64,000 nucleotides of DNA, taken from assembly GCF_019175385.1 (NCBI RefSeq), contig NC_083344.1, forward strand, positions 62,248,782 through 62,312,781. The letters run 5' to 3'. This document shows positions 32,358-43,160 of this stretch, one piece after another (position 1 is the stretch's first letter; every line of letters starts with the position of its first letter). Below the pieces are notes generated by a model. It was given only the letters and a program-made list of their open reading frames with translations. It had not been told where the DNA came from and searched no databases. The translations under genes were made by a program, and so were the position numbers. This DNA comes from Lycium barbarum (lineage: Eukaryota; Streptophyta; Magnoliopsida; Solanales; Solanaceae).

Positions 32358-34722
32358 AGCGGTACTTGGGGTGCTTCAGCATCAGAAATTATATGCAAAA
32401 TTTTCTAAAGGTGAATTCTGGCTGGCTTCAGTGGCGTTCTTGGGACATATTATTGCAGCTGATGGTGTCTGGGTAGACACACAGAAGATTGAGGCCATAA
32501 AGAATTGGCCCAGACCCACGACGCCCACGGAGGTACGGATTTTTCTGGGGTTAGCAGGCTATTACAGGAGATTTATGGAAAAGTTTGCTTCGATTTAAGC
32601 GCCCTTGACAAGGCTAACTCAGAAGGGAGCTAAGTTCCAGTGGACCGATGCATGTGAACGAAGCTTCCAGTTGCTGAAAGAGAAGTTGACTTCAGCTCCA
32701 GTTCTGACTCTTCCAGAGGGACCCGATGGGTATGTTATTCATTGTGACGCTTCTGGCGTGGGATTGGGCTGTGTATTGATGCAGCACGGCAGAGTTATAG
32801 CTTATGCTTCTCGACAATTGAAAAAGCATGAAAAGAATTATCCTACTCACGATCTGGAGCTTGCAGCGGTGATCCATGCCCTGAAGATTTGGAGACATTA
32901 TGTATATGGCGTTCATGTTGATATCTATACAGATCATAAGAGTCTCCAGTATATTTTCAAGCAGAAAGAGCTTAATTTGCGGCAGCGGAGGTGGCTGGAG
33001 CTTCTGAAAGACTATGATGTGGATATTTTGTATCATCCGGGCAAGGCTAATGTTGTTGCAGATGCGCTTAGCCAGAAATCTATGGGCAGCTTGGCAGATT
33101 TACAGCCAGACAGGAGAGAGATAGTACGTGATATTCATCAGTTGGCTAATCTTGGGGTTCGTCTGGCCGATTCTGGAGGTACACGGATTTCTGTCCGAGG
33201 GGTTTCCGAATCATTTATTAGGGAAGATATCAAGCGGCATCAATATGAAGATCCTGTTTTAGCTCGATACAGAGACACTGACCATGAAAAGGAGAAGACT
33301 CCGTTCGAGTTTACATCAGACGGAACCTTACTATACAGAGGCAGGTTGTGTGTGCCTGATATTGCAGGGCTACGGCAGCAGGGTATGAGCGAGGCACATT
33401 ATGCTCGCTACTCGGTCCATCCTGGGTCTACGAAGATGTACCATGATCTCCGATGCTTATACTGGTGGGATGGCATAAAACGGGATATCGCAGAGTTCGT
33501 CGCCCAGTGTCCCAATTGTCAGCAGGTCAAGATTGAACATCAGAAACCGGGTGGACTGTTGCAAGAAATGGAAATTCTGACGTGGAAGTGGGAGATCATT
33601 AATATGGACTTCATTACAGGTTTGCCTCGCAGTCCACGGAAGTATGCCTCCATCTGGGTTATTGTTGATAGGCTGACAAAATCAGCCCATTTTCTCCCCG
33701 TCAGAACTACTTATTCCGCCGAGGATTATGCCAGGCTTTATATTAAAGAAATAGTGAAGCTTCATGGAGTTCCTATATCTATTATCACTGACAGAGGTGC
33801 TCAGTTCACAGCGAACTTCTGGAGATCTTTTCAGGAAGGATTAGGGACTCAGCTGAGCCTGAGCACAGCTTTTCATCCTCAGAGTGACGGACAGGCCGAG
33901 CGCACTATCCAGACACTTGAAGATATGTTGCGGGCCTGTGTTATTGATTTCAGAGGTAGCTGGGAGGATCACTTGCCATTGATTGAATTTGCTTATAACA
34001 ACAGTTACCATTCCAGCATCCAGATGGCTCCGTACGAGGCTTTGTATGGCAGGAAATGCAGGTCACCTATTGGCTGGTTTGATATTGGCGAGACAGAGTT
34101 GATTGGCCCAGATATGGTCCAGCAGGCCATCGACAAGGTTAAATTTATTCGAGAATGACTATTGGCAGCCCAGAGTCGACAGAAATCATACGCTGATAAA
34201 CGGCGTCGTCCTTTGGAGTTCCAGGTTGGTGATTGGGTATTTCTAAAGGTATCGCCTATGAAAGGAGTAATTCGGTTCGGCAGAAAGGGTAAGCTTAGTC
34301 CGCGTTATATTGGGCCTTATCTGATTGTGCGGAAGATTGGAAATGTCGCCTATGAGTTAGATCTGCCATCTGATTTGGAAGCGGTACATCCGGTATTCCA
34401 TGTGTCTATGCTCCGCAAATGCATTGGTGATCCTTCCAGAATATTTCCTACGGATGATATTCAGGTGACGGAGCAGTTATCGTACGAGGAGCAGCCCGTA
34501 TCCATTTTGGACCGTCAGGTAAGGAGGCTCCGGAACAAAGATGTAGCCTCTGTTAAGGTACTGTGGCGGAACGATAACAGGGAGGAAATAACCCGGGAGG
34601 CCGAAGAGGAAATAAAGAAGAAATATCCTCAGTTGTTCCGTATGCCCACAGGTAATCCTGAATCCCTGTTTAGTTTCATTTTAATGTCAATTGTATGTCA
34701 CATGTGCTGTCTATATACATGA
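32358..34722 (+). pseudogene. pol: pol of E2: RT C-terminal part, RNase H, integrase, chromodomain
   Basis: It begins after the RT catalytic box (AVLGVLQHQKLYAKFSK), so protease and the RT active site are lost. The RT connection ([15 protein letters not shown]) ends at TAA 32596-32598. From 32605 a 517-codon open stretch covers RNase H ([26 protein letters not shown]) and integrase: the HHCC region with CPNCQQ, the Asp of NMDFITGLP, the Asp of ITDRGAQF and the Glu of QAERT, all present. TGA at 34156-34158 (shared with E1) precedes the C-terminal domain and chromodomain (about 34500-34630). RNase H and the integrase core are the best preserved in the window. Confidence 0.88.
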
Positions 34723-34761
34723 ACTCCCCCACAGTATTTTCAAACCCTATAAGATTAATTC

Positions 34762-34797
34762 AACATTCGAGGACGAATGTTCTAAAGGGGGGGAGGA
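34762..34797 (+). other. Terminal hairpin and polypurine tract of E2
   Basis: AACATTCG-AGGA-CGAATGTT (34762-34781), then AAAGGGGGGGAGGA to the LTR start. Confidence 0.87.
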
Positions 34798-37700
34798 TGT
34801 TATATCCCGTGTTTTCAGACATTTGGAAAAAATTGAAACATATTGGATTTTTGAGAAATAAAGTCAAATTTGGTTTTTAAGTAACATAAGAGTTGTGCAT
34901 GAAAGAATGGGGTCATGGAAGTGTGGGACAAGGTTAAGGGTAATTTTGGAATTTTAGAAACTAGTTTCGGGAATTAGGCATTGTGATCTATAACTTATTG
35001 GGCCAAAAATTTGAATGGAAAATTGAGGCCCAAAAGTAAGGCATGGCCGGCCATGGGAAGGCCCAAACCCATGGCCTTATAACATTTTTTTCCATGTGGT
35101 TAACTGACTAATGGACCATATTGTATTATATATGTGATCTTATCTAGTAAATTCTAAAGATAAGAAGCAAGAAAATAAGAAAAGCAAGAGCAAGAAGAGA
35201 GAAGGGTTCGGGTGACCCTAGGGAAAATTCACCATTAAAAATATTGCTCCAAAAATTCTTGTCTTGTTGAATTTCTACTAAGTGTAGTACCCTTGTTAAC
35301 TTGGTGTAGTTGGTTTGGAGAAAGGAGACCTTATTTCATCAAAGTGAACACAAGTTCAAGTGAAGAAGACTTGAGGAAAAGGTGAGAATTTATTCCTTAT
35401 TCTTGTGTTATAAAGTCTTGTTTGTGTTGTAGCATATAGAAATGTGTTGATTGTATGGAAAAATGGAAGTTTGTAAAGTGGGTTTGGAATATGATGTGTA
35501 GCCGTGTGTATGTATAAATTGTATAGCCATAATGTGTTGAATTCATGTTATATTCTAGTTATGGTTGTGATGAAATGCATATGGGAATTGGAAGTGAAAT
35601 GAATTTGGTTGAAGTTGATGAATTGGGCATATGGCCGTATGGTATGTGGACTTGGAATGGTAATGAATTAAGTTGTTTAGTATGTTAGTGTGTTATTGTG
35701 ATGTTTACAATGTAAATGAAGATAGAATGATATAAGTTTGTATTGAAATGGAATGTAGAATCTTATGTCGTTTTAGTATGACTTTCCGATATTAGAAAAA
35801 TGAAGTTATGTAGTTGTCAATTGTAATGATCATCGATGGATTGGGAAGTTGGAAACATGTTATGAATATGTATGCCAAAGATTTGATGTTTTGAGCAAGT
35901 TATGACTTTGGCGGAAAGTTTTATATTATGTATATCGTGTGTATAACTTGAGGAAATGATATGAAATGTTTCTAAATCTATACTGTGATAATCTTGATTG
36001 ATAATGAATGTGAAATCATTGATATTAGTTTGAAAGTTTGGGTTGGAGAGAGGTTATGGCAATTGTCGGCAAGTAGAACTAGTTGTGCCATATTATGTTT
36101 TTGATGTTCGTTGTTGATGTTGATGTTGTTGTTTGGGTTGTTGTTTATGATTTTGAGCCGAGTTAAATTCTCGGGGGTGCTATATATATAGGGGAAGTGA
36201 TGCCGAAATTTCGGTAGGCAAATATGCATTAAGTTGAATTGATGGCATCCATAACTCACAATTGATAACTGTGACCATTTGCATATTTTTGACGAAACGG
36301 GAAGTGAGCTTGGATAGGCTTAAAAAGCTCAAAAGGTATGTAAAGCTATCCCGAGTCTTCTTTTGGCACGTCCTACAGTACTAGGATCGGATTTACGCCT
36401 CGGAGGATATTCTGCTCATCGGAATCCGCGTCTGAAATTGTTACATTTTCGTTCAATAGAATCGAACCCTTTTTGTATGCTTTCTTGAAAATTATGCAAA
36501 CTTTCCCCAAACTTTATGAAAAGTTATAGAATGTCCGTAGAACCTCCGTAGGTGACCCCATAAGCTGAAAACGCGTAATTGGAGCCCACCGCCTTGTTTG
36601 TCCCGAGTTGGGCCCACTATTCCCGGTTTTACCCTTATTGTACTTAAGGCCTGTTTTCGAACGGTTTTGAAAGGAATGTTCTGACTGCTCTTTTAACTAC
36701 TAGACAAAAACTATTTTAAATATTTCCTTAAGTCTTATGAATCGTTTTGTCACTTGGAACGACTTCAGAACGGTTATGCTTCTGTAATTCATTATGATAT
36801 CTGAAACCCACTTATTACAATCCCGTCTGACTCCATTAAATTGGTTTGTCATTGATATGCCTCATCGAGTCTCTGAAAATATTTTGATACTTTAACTGCA
36901 TTTAGTTTCTCACTACTCCATTCGTGGATGCCCCAATGTTTCTCACACTGAGCCCGGGCCAGGATATGTTATCAAGCGTGATCCTCTGCATTGTTCGCCG
37001 TGCCTCGATGTGAGGGGGCAGGTATTAGCGTACATGGGTTTGTGGAGTATGATGTGCCATGTCCGCTTGTTCTGATATGATTTGCTATGGCCATTTGATA
37101 TGACATATTATGATACGGGGTTATGCCCCTTTTTTTATTCTTCTGTGTTGTGGCACCAGCGTCGAGAGGGTGGCCACGTTCTGTCTGCCGAGTCCCTTGG
37201 CAAGGGCCGGATTTGATATGACATATGTTTCTGTACCCACTCTGCATGTTTGAAAATATATATCTGATACTTTGGATTTTCTGTTTACTTTCTGCACGTT
37301 CTGTACCAGTTATGATTTTGTTTCTGTAATCCAGGCTTTATATATTCAGTACATATTTCGTACTGACCCCCTTTCTTCAGGGGCTGCGTTTTCATGCCGC
37401 GCAGGTACCGACGACAGGTTTGCAGATCCGCCCGCTTAGGATCTTATTCTGCTATTTTGGAGCGCTCTTTTCGTCAGAGCCCATCTGTTGGTACAGTCTG
37501 TCATCACTGTATATGTATATTCTCGTTCATGGGTACGGCGGGGCCCTGTCCCGTCATATGATTCTGTCAGTCTGTTTAGAGGTCTGTGGACATGGTTGTG
37601 GGTTGGGGTCTTTCTGTACAAATGTGTGCTTATGTTGTGTTTGGGCGATCCCATTCGCCGCGGCGGCCGGTCCGCATATATTTAAATATTGCTTTGTTGG

Positions 37701-37861
37701 TCTGTGTGGCCTTTGTTAGTATTTTCTGCGTGCAGGGTATATGGGATAGTCCGTAAAACAAAGGAAACTCTGCCGAAATTTTTCTGGAAATTATCTAAAT
37801 TGGAAATAAAGTCTCGTCGGCTTCTGCCATATACTAGAATGCGTTTGAGTGCTCAGATCGG
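34798..37861 (+). repeat. LTR 3 of the E tandem, truncated at its 3' end
   Basis: 3064 bp matching LTR 1 in length up to GCTCAGATCGG. The last about 36 bp, through TGACA, are missing, and the sequence passes directly into a minus-strand F LTR. It does not carry the 304-bp deletion of LTR 2. Confidence 0.9.
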
Positions 37862-38516
37862 ACACCACTCGCTCTATTACTCCCTTTACTCGGTCAATGC
37901 CCTGATTATCACATTTCGCTTAAAGCGTCGAAAAGATCATAATTTTTTTGAAAACATAAATACTTTTGTATATAGAATGGTTTAGTACATCAAAATAGTG
38001 AGTGCACATATACATGAGGGCTGTGAGACCATGCTACCCACACTACGCATCTACGAGCCTCTACTGATATACTATACAATGGACGGAACAAGACTCCGTC
38101 ATAACCAAAAAATATATGTATATACATATGCACCCAAAAGAGAAATCATAAGCACCTCCGAACAATGGAGTGCTCTCAATAGCTGGCAGCTCCTAACTAC
38201 CTGGATCAAGCTCGCCTCCCTGTCTACCTGTGGGCATGAACACATCGTCCAAGAGAAAGGACGTCAGTACGAATGTTGTACTGAGTATGAGAGGCATAAA
38301 CAATGAAGAAGGATAACAATAATATAGTGAGAGTATCAATTGGAACATCTGAATCTGAATAATAAACATAAGAGAGAAGAAATGCATGTTCTCTTACTCA
38401 TACTTATCATGATATCATGAATGCATGACATGCAAGCTACCCTTCCATGTCGGAACGGTGTGATCATCAATAATATGAGCCCGCGTCCAGGCCTCCCGCG
38501 TCTGGGGGTACCAGCT
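37862..38516 (-). repeat. 3' LTR of F, distal part
   Basis: It matches the F 5' LTR from about 54764 onward (CCACTCGCTCTATTACTCCC). It contains the two-hairpin motif in minus sense (about 38290-38230). It is interrupted at 38516 by insertion G and resumes at 47849. Confidence 0.87.
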
Positions 38517-41500
38517 TGTCACGACCCAACACCGTGGGCCGCGACTGGTGCCCTACTTAGGCACCCCAAACAGACTCACAACCCAGATCATCATATTAAG
38601 ACTCATTCAGACTTAACATACGTTGTTCAAACTGAAAACTAATAGCAGACGTCACACAAACATTGATCGAACACTTATCTTAAGCGGTCGCCCGTGCAGA
38701 ACAGTCATATCAAAATCAGAAAGGTGGCGGAATATACATCGCCCAAATGCACACACACACACGTACGAACTCATGGGCCGTCTTGGCCATGGTAGCATAC
38801 GGGCCGCTTAAGAACGCAAAACAGATCCACATACAAACACACCGGACCCACGACCCACAAATATGACTACAGGCCTCTAGAACAAAACAGAACATACGAA
38901 CATATGACGGGACAGGGCCCCGCCGTACCCACACAGCTACAAATGTACAGAATACACGCACAGCAAAAGGTATGTACCAAAAGTTAAGCTCCGGATCAAG
39001 GGGAGCTCTCCAAAATAGCAGAATAGGTAGCCTAAACCGGAGGATCACCCACACGAGCTTCTGTACCTGCGGGCATGAAACGCAGCCCCCCCGAAGAACA
39101 GGGGGTAAGTACGGGAGAAGTACTGAGTATGTAAAGCAGAAGGTACAGAAATCACAATCATAACTGGAGTCAGAAGGAACAAACACAAACGTCAAAGTAG
39201 CAAATCAAACCTGTACGGAAGATAAATGTACAAATGCAAATAAAAGTCATGTATAAGGCTTCGGAACGTGGTCACCCCCCGACGATGGTGCCACAACACA
39301 TCATACTCCAGAAGTTTTTCAAATCTCCGTACCGTCTCCAGACAAATCGTATCACACACATATCACATCATCAGAACATATCAAATGCCATATCACATCA
39401 TAACTCCATAGACGGTAACCGGCCCTATGGCGAGGCCTCGGAAACCGTAACACATCGTACTTCCGAATATGGTATAGCGCGCACGATCACAAAGCCGGCC
39501 CGGGTACCGACGAACGAAATCATAGCGAATGGCACGAACGGAGTAGTGCAGAAACCATATGCATATCAAAAGTAATTTACAAGACTCGACATATAATTAC
39601 ATATAGGCATATACCGACGCCAGAAGGCTCGGGGTAGGAGTCAGGGCGATCAAAATTTATATATGGAAGTTATGAAGTTCCAAACTGCAAAACCTTTGAA
39701 AAGAAATTCACAGATCATTTTCCGAAAATCTAACATCATTCATAGTGCAAAACGTTCAATAACGATATAGGAAATTTCAAACGGACCTTTGAGTCATAGG
39801 CAAATGATTTCTTTTCATATCGAACGAAAATGAGCCAAACAAACCAAATAAGGGAAGCCTCGGGGCTTGCGGGCCCACCTTGAGTCAAATCGAGGCGGCA
39901 GACACAAATCACAGACTTTAGGCTCCATAAAGCCATCTATAAAAGTTTCGGAGAGATTCGGACACAACAGCAAAAGTTAGGAAGGTTTGAACATTCTTTC
40001 AACCAAATGTAAGGAATAGGTTTCAATTGCGCTGAATGAATAGTGCCCAAACTTGCACTTGGATTTCCAAGAGTAGAATTATCCCCAAGGGTCCGATCTT
40101 AACCTAGTATGACTAGGACATACCAAAAGAAGGAAAGGTAGGCTTTACATACCTGGATTGCGCCTTACGCTCGTCAAATCTCAATTCCCGTTTCGTCCAA
40201 AAACTGCAAATGGTCACTTTTACCAGTTACTATTCATGAAAGTTAACATCTTAATCTTTGGGTTATACTTGGCTACCGAAATTTCGGCAGCATTTCCCCT
40301 ATAAATCTAACACCCCCGAGACTTAGCTCGGCTCAAAATACATCAACAACAACAACCCAAACATCACAAGCAACATAAATCACAATCAAATCATTCTAAC
40401 TTCAAAGTTCTACCTTACTACACAAGTTGACAACTTTCATTCAAACTTCACAATTCCAAACTTACGCCCACATTATTGTATTCATTCACCCATTCAAGAT
40501 TATTCAAACCCATCCCAATTACACTCCAACAATATACAAAATTTCCCGAGGTTCATTACTTTCCATATTTCGTCCAAAACATCAAAACTTACGGCGAACA
40601 TTCTAACTCGCATTGTTTCATTCCAAATTCATTAACATCAACCATAAGTCATATTTAAAGTCTTTAGCATCATAGATATACAATGATATACACAAATATA
40701 CCAAAGATATATAATTTCCCATAATGTTCCGAAATCCTTTTCCAACGCCAATTCAATTCATTAAACAATCATTTAAGTTATAAAGGCCACAACGACGCAA
40801 CTAACAAACTTAAACGAAATCAAATTCATCTTGTCCTCCACAATTCATGGCTCACGGCCACATACCAACACATGCACACACACGGCTTTCTACACACACA
40901 TCCAAGTTACGGGATTCTCGTCTATTCTCAATCCTTAACACATTCATATCAATTCCATAACATTAGAGGGGCAAAATTCTTACCTTTTCTTAAGTTTCCG
41001 ACTTGTCGCAAACGCGCACCTTCCGCCAAACTAATTGTACCCCGTCGGAGAGCGTCTTGAGTACTTTACAATATGTGAAGAACAAGGATTTTTGGATCAA
41101 ACACAAGGCTTGGGATTTTTTATTTTTTATTCTTATAGGGGTTCTCGGCCGAGAGCCTTTCTTTGGTGTTGCACAATTTTTTTTTTGTGTTTTGTTTTAG
41201 TTCTTGATAACTCCAAAGGGAATATGGATATATATCCAATTATAGGTCATGTGTATATCACATGACCTTAAAGAAATGTGGGCTTGGACCTTGTCTTGGC
41301 CGGCCACTTCAAGGCTTTGATTTTTTTTTGTTGTCCAATTCTTGGCCCAATTCATTAAAAGTCCCGTTTTGTAATCGCCGAAACTAATTTCTGAAATTCC
41401 AAATTTACCCTCGGCCTTCCCCAATGTCTTGACATTAATGATTTCATAACCAACATAGTCACATCAACTAGAATCAAAATATTTCCTCATAACACACAAG

Positions 41501-41549
41501 TCTTAATTATTTCTCGATTTCCAATTATACGAAAACACGGGACATAACA
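38517..41549 (-). repeat. 3' LTR of G
   Basis: The minus strand reads TGTTATGTCCCGTG...GGGTCGTGACA. It holds the donor-like GT at 40152-40151, acceptor-like CATTTGCAG near 40205, palindrome CCGAAATTTCGG (40276-40287) and the two-hairpin motif (about 39130-39075). A first donor-like AAAAG|GTAAGA lies near 40983. Confidence 0.92.
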
Positions 41550-41584
41550 TTCTCCCCCCTTAAGAACATTCGTCCTCGAATGTT
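41550..41584 (-). other. Polypurine tract and terminal hairpin of G
   Basis: The minus strand carries AACATTCG-AGGA-CGAATGTT (41584-41565), then a purine run containing AAGGGGGGAGAA up to the LTR at 41549. Confidence 0.87.
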
Positions 41585-41924
41585 CAGTTGACCTCATGGG
41601 GCGTCATACTACTTCGGAAGGGTTCTCTTTATAGTTGTCCTTTGTTGCTTTTCCGACATGGCTTCTTTATCAACATTAGGGGGGGTAAATAAAAAATTTC
41701 ACATCACTGATTCAAATGCCTTCCTAATACATTTTCTCATACCCCACGTAATCACCGAACCATACGCTATATTCTTGTAATGGACAAACGCTTCCCAGAC
41801 ATTATAATCAATATCATGTCTCGTTATACTTCTGAGTTTCTTACCACATCGTCATAATCCCACTTCACTTCATACCAGACACTTTATGCCAAACAGATTC
41901 AGAGCTAGGGCCGGACGCGTATAA

Positions 41925-42300
41925 GCATATCGGACGGATTCATAGTCAAAATCAGAGGTACGGAAGTATGTCAGACAAATCTGAGATCGGAGTCAGACGT
42001 ACAAAGAGGTATCAGACAGATTCGAAATCAGAATCAGACGTACAGAATTGTATCATACAGAGTCGTGATCGAAGTCAGACAGACCGAAGTGTATCAGACA
42101 TACGAAGATGTATCAGACAGGCGCGTGATCAAAATCAGACGCACAGAGGTGTGTCAGACAGAAACGTATTCAGAATCAGACGCACAAAAATTCATCAGAC
42201 GGGAACATAATCGAGCTCAGAAATACAGAGGCGTACTAGGCAGAGCCTTATCGGAATCGGGAGTGTAGAAGTATAACAGATAGAATGTCGAATTAGAATC
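41925..42300. repeat. Degenerate tandem repeat, about 41-bp unit, in G interior
   Basis: The units share GTATCAGACAG and AATCAGACGYACAGA words with a spacing of about 40-42 bp, in roughly eight or nine degenerate copies. One copy near 42100 appears shortened. Confidence 0.65.
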
Positions 42301-42340
42301 AAATCGCTCCTATTAAGGCTCCAATGATTCATGAGAAATT

Positions 42341-42370
42341 CCCCCCCCCCCCCCCCCCCCTTTTTTTTTT
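42341..42370. repeat. C20 followed by T10 homopolymer tract
   Basis: A run of 20 C (42341-42360) is followed by 10 T (42361-42370). In G's own sense it is a 30-nt all-purine run. Exact lengths may be affected by sequencing. Confidence 0.8.
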
Positions 42371-42764
42371 GTGAACTTGTTTGCCAAGTGGTCATACAAA
42401 TTGTCTTGCGTGTCGCTCATCGGCTCCTTCAGAGGTTCCGCTTATTCACACTCTTATTCTTCGTTACTCACAATATTAGTCGCCTGGACTCGGCTCTTGT
42501 TCCATATGGACACCAAACGAAAATCATACACATACACATACACACACTTACTAATACCTTACTTGCGAACGTCTCAGACTGTTGTTCAAATTCGTTCAAT
42601 TTCCCAAGCGGTGGTGTACCCTTTTCTTTTTGCCCATTTAGTCCGCCTCGTTCTGCGCGACTCCTGTAAGGGCACTAATTACTCCACACATTCTATTTTC
42701 CTTTTGGTTACCCCAAATTTCCATTCATATTTATCATACTCTCACTTGTGAAAAACTTTGCATT

Positions 42765-42884
42765 ACTTCCCAGGGGGTCACCCATCCCAGAATTGCTCTG
42801 GCTTGAGCACGCTTAACCCCGAAACTTTCATGCATTTTGACGCGTTAGGGCTGATATAATTTCGTCAATTGCCCCGCACGACCT
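42765..42884 (-). ncRNA. 5S-rRNA-derived block with Pol III internal-promoter boxes, in G interior
   Basis: The minus strand carries GGTTAAGCGTGCT, close to the 5S box A/intermediate region. After a 5S-length spacing comes GGATGGGTGACCCCCTGGG, close to 5S box C. The matching span is about 120 nt, the length of 5S rRNA, but the 5' half is diverged. A TTTTT lies about 10 nt past its end (42755-42751), as a Pol III terminator would. It has the same sense as element G. It is probably a 5S-derived insertion, as known for Cassandra elements and 5S-type SINEs, and not a working 5S gene. Confidence 0.7.
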
Positions 42885-43160
42885 TTGTCACGAAATTTTG
42901 GGGCCAATTGGGGTCTTAGCAAATTTTTTCGGGAAGTTTTTGTAGTGGGTCCCACTCCGACCCAAAGAGGTCGTTTTCTCTTCTGGCTATATGGTTTATC
43001 ACTTTAGCATGTCAAATTCCCTATATTCACCTCCCACATGAATAGATGGCTGCCTCAAATATTTTCATTGATTCGGATTCTTACCCTACTTCTACTGACA
43101 CGCAGAAAGAGAATATCGCGTAATATACTGGAGTACAGACCTATCAGTGCACCTATTCAT

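Larger units (their letters stand above)
22786..37861 (+). mobile_element. Tandem E1-E2: LTR-interior-LTR-interior-LTR, subfamily 2
   Basis: Three LTRs (22786-25885, 28399-31194, 34798-37861) flank two interiors on the plus strand, with the middle LTR shared. The interiors carry complementary deletions. E1 keeps all of gag and loses protease to mid-integrase. E2 keeps the front of gag and loses the gag end, protease and early RT, but keeps RT to chromodomain. Both share the same frame lesion in gag and the same TGA in integrase, so they have a common source. The integrase-to-LTR parts repeat with a period of 6399 bp. The right end is truncated about 36 bp before the LTR end, at the junction with F. 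Confidence 0.88.
41585..43160 (-). other. Pol-less interior of G: non-coding block
   Basis: This is where pol should be, but no RT, RNase H or integrase motif is visible in any frame. It holds a degenerate minisatellite (about 41925-42300), a C20/T10 tract (42341-42370) and a 5S-rRNA-like block (42765-42884). I recognise nothing in the rest. Short ORFs here lack known motifs. Confidence 0.65.

Noticed and set aside
32605..34158. 517-codon RNase H-integrase frame of E2 as a functional gene
   Set aside because: It lacks its own start, and the protease and RT active site are deleted. A TGA cuts off the integrase C terminus and chromodomain.
41968..42210. Repeat-containing ORF (Asp/Gln/Thr-rich) in the G interior
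   Set aside because: It arises from the 41-bp minisatellite. The frame is broken between units and there is no start context.
42765..42884. Functional 5S rRNA gene
   Set aside because: The 5' half is strongly diverged and no upstream TATATA/GC signals of plant 5S genes are visible. Kept only as a 5S-derived block.
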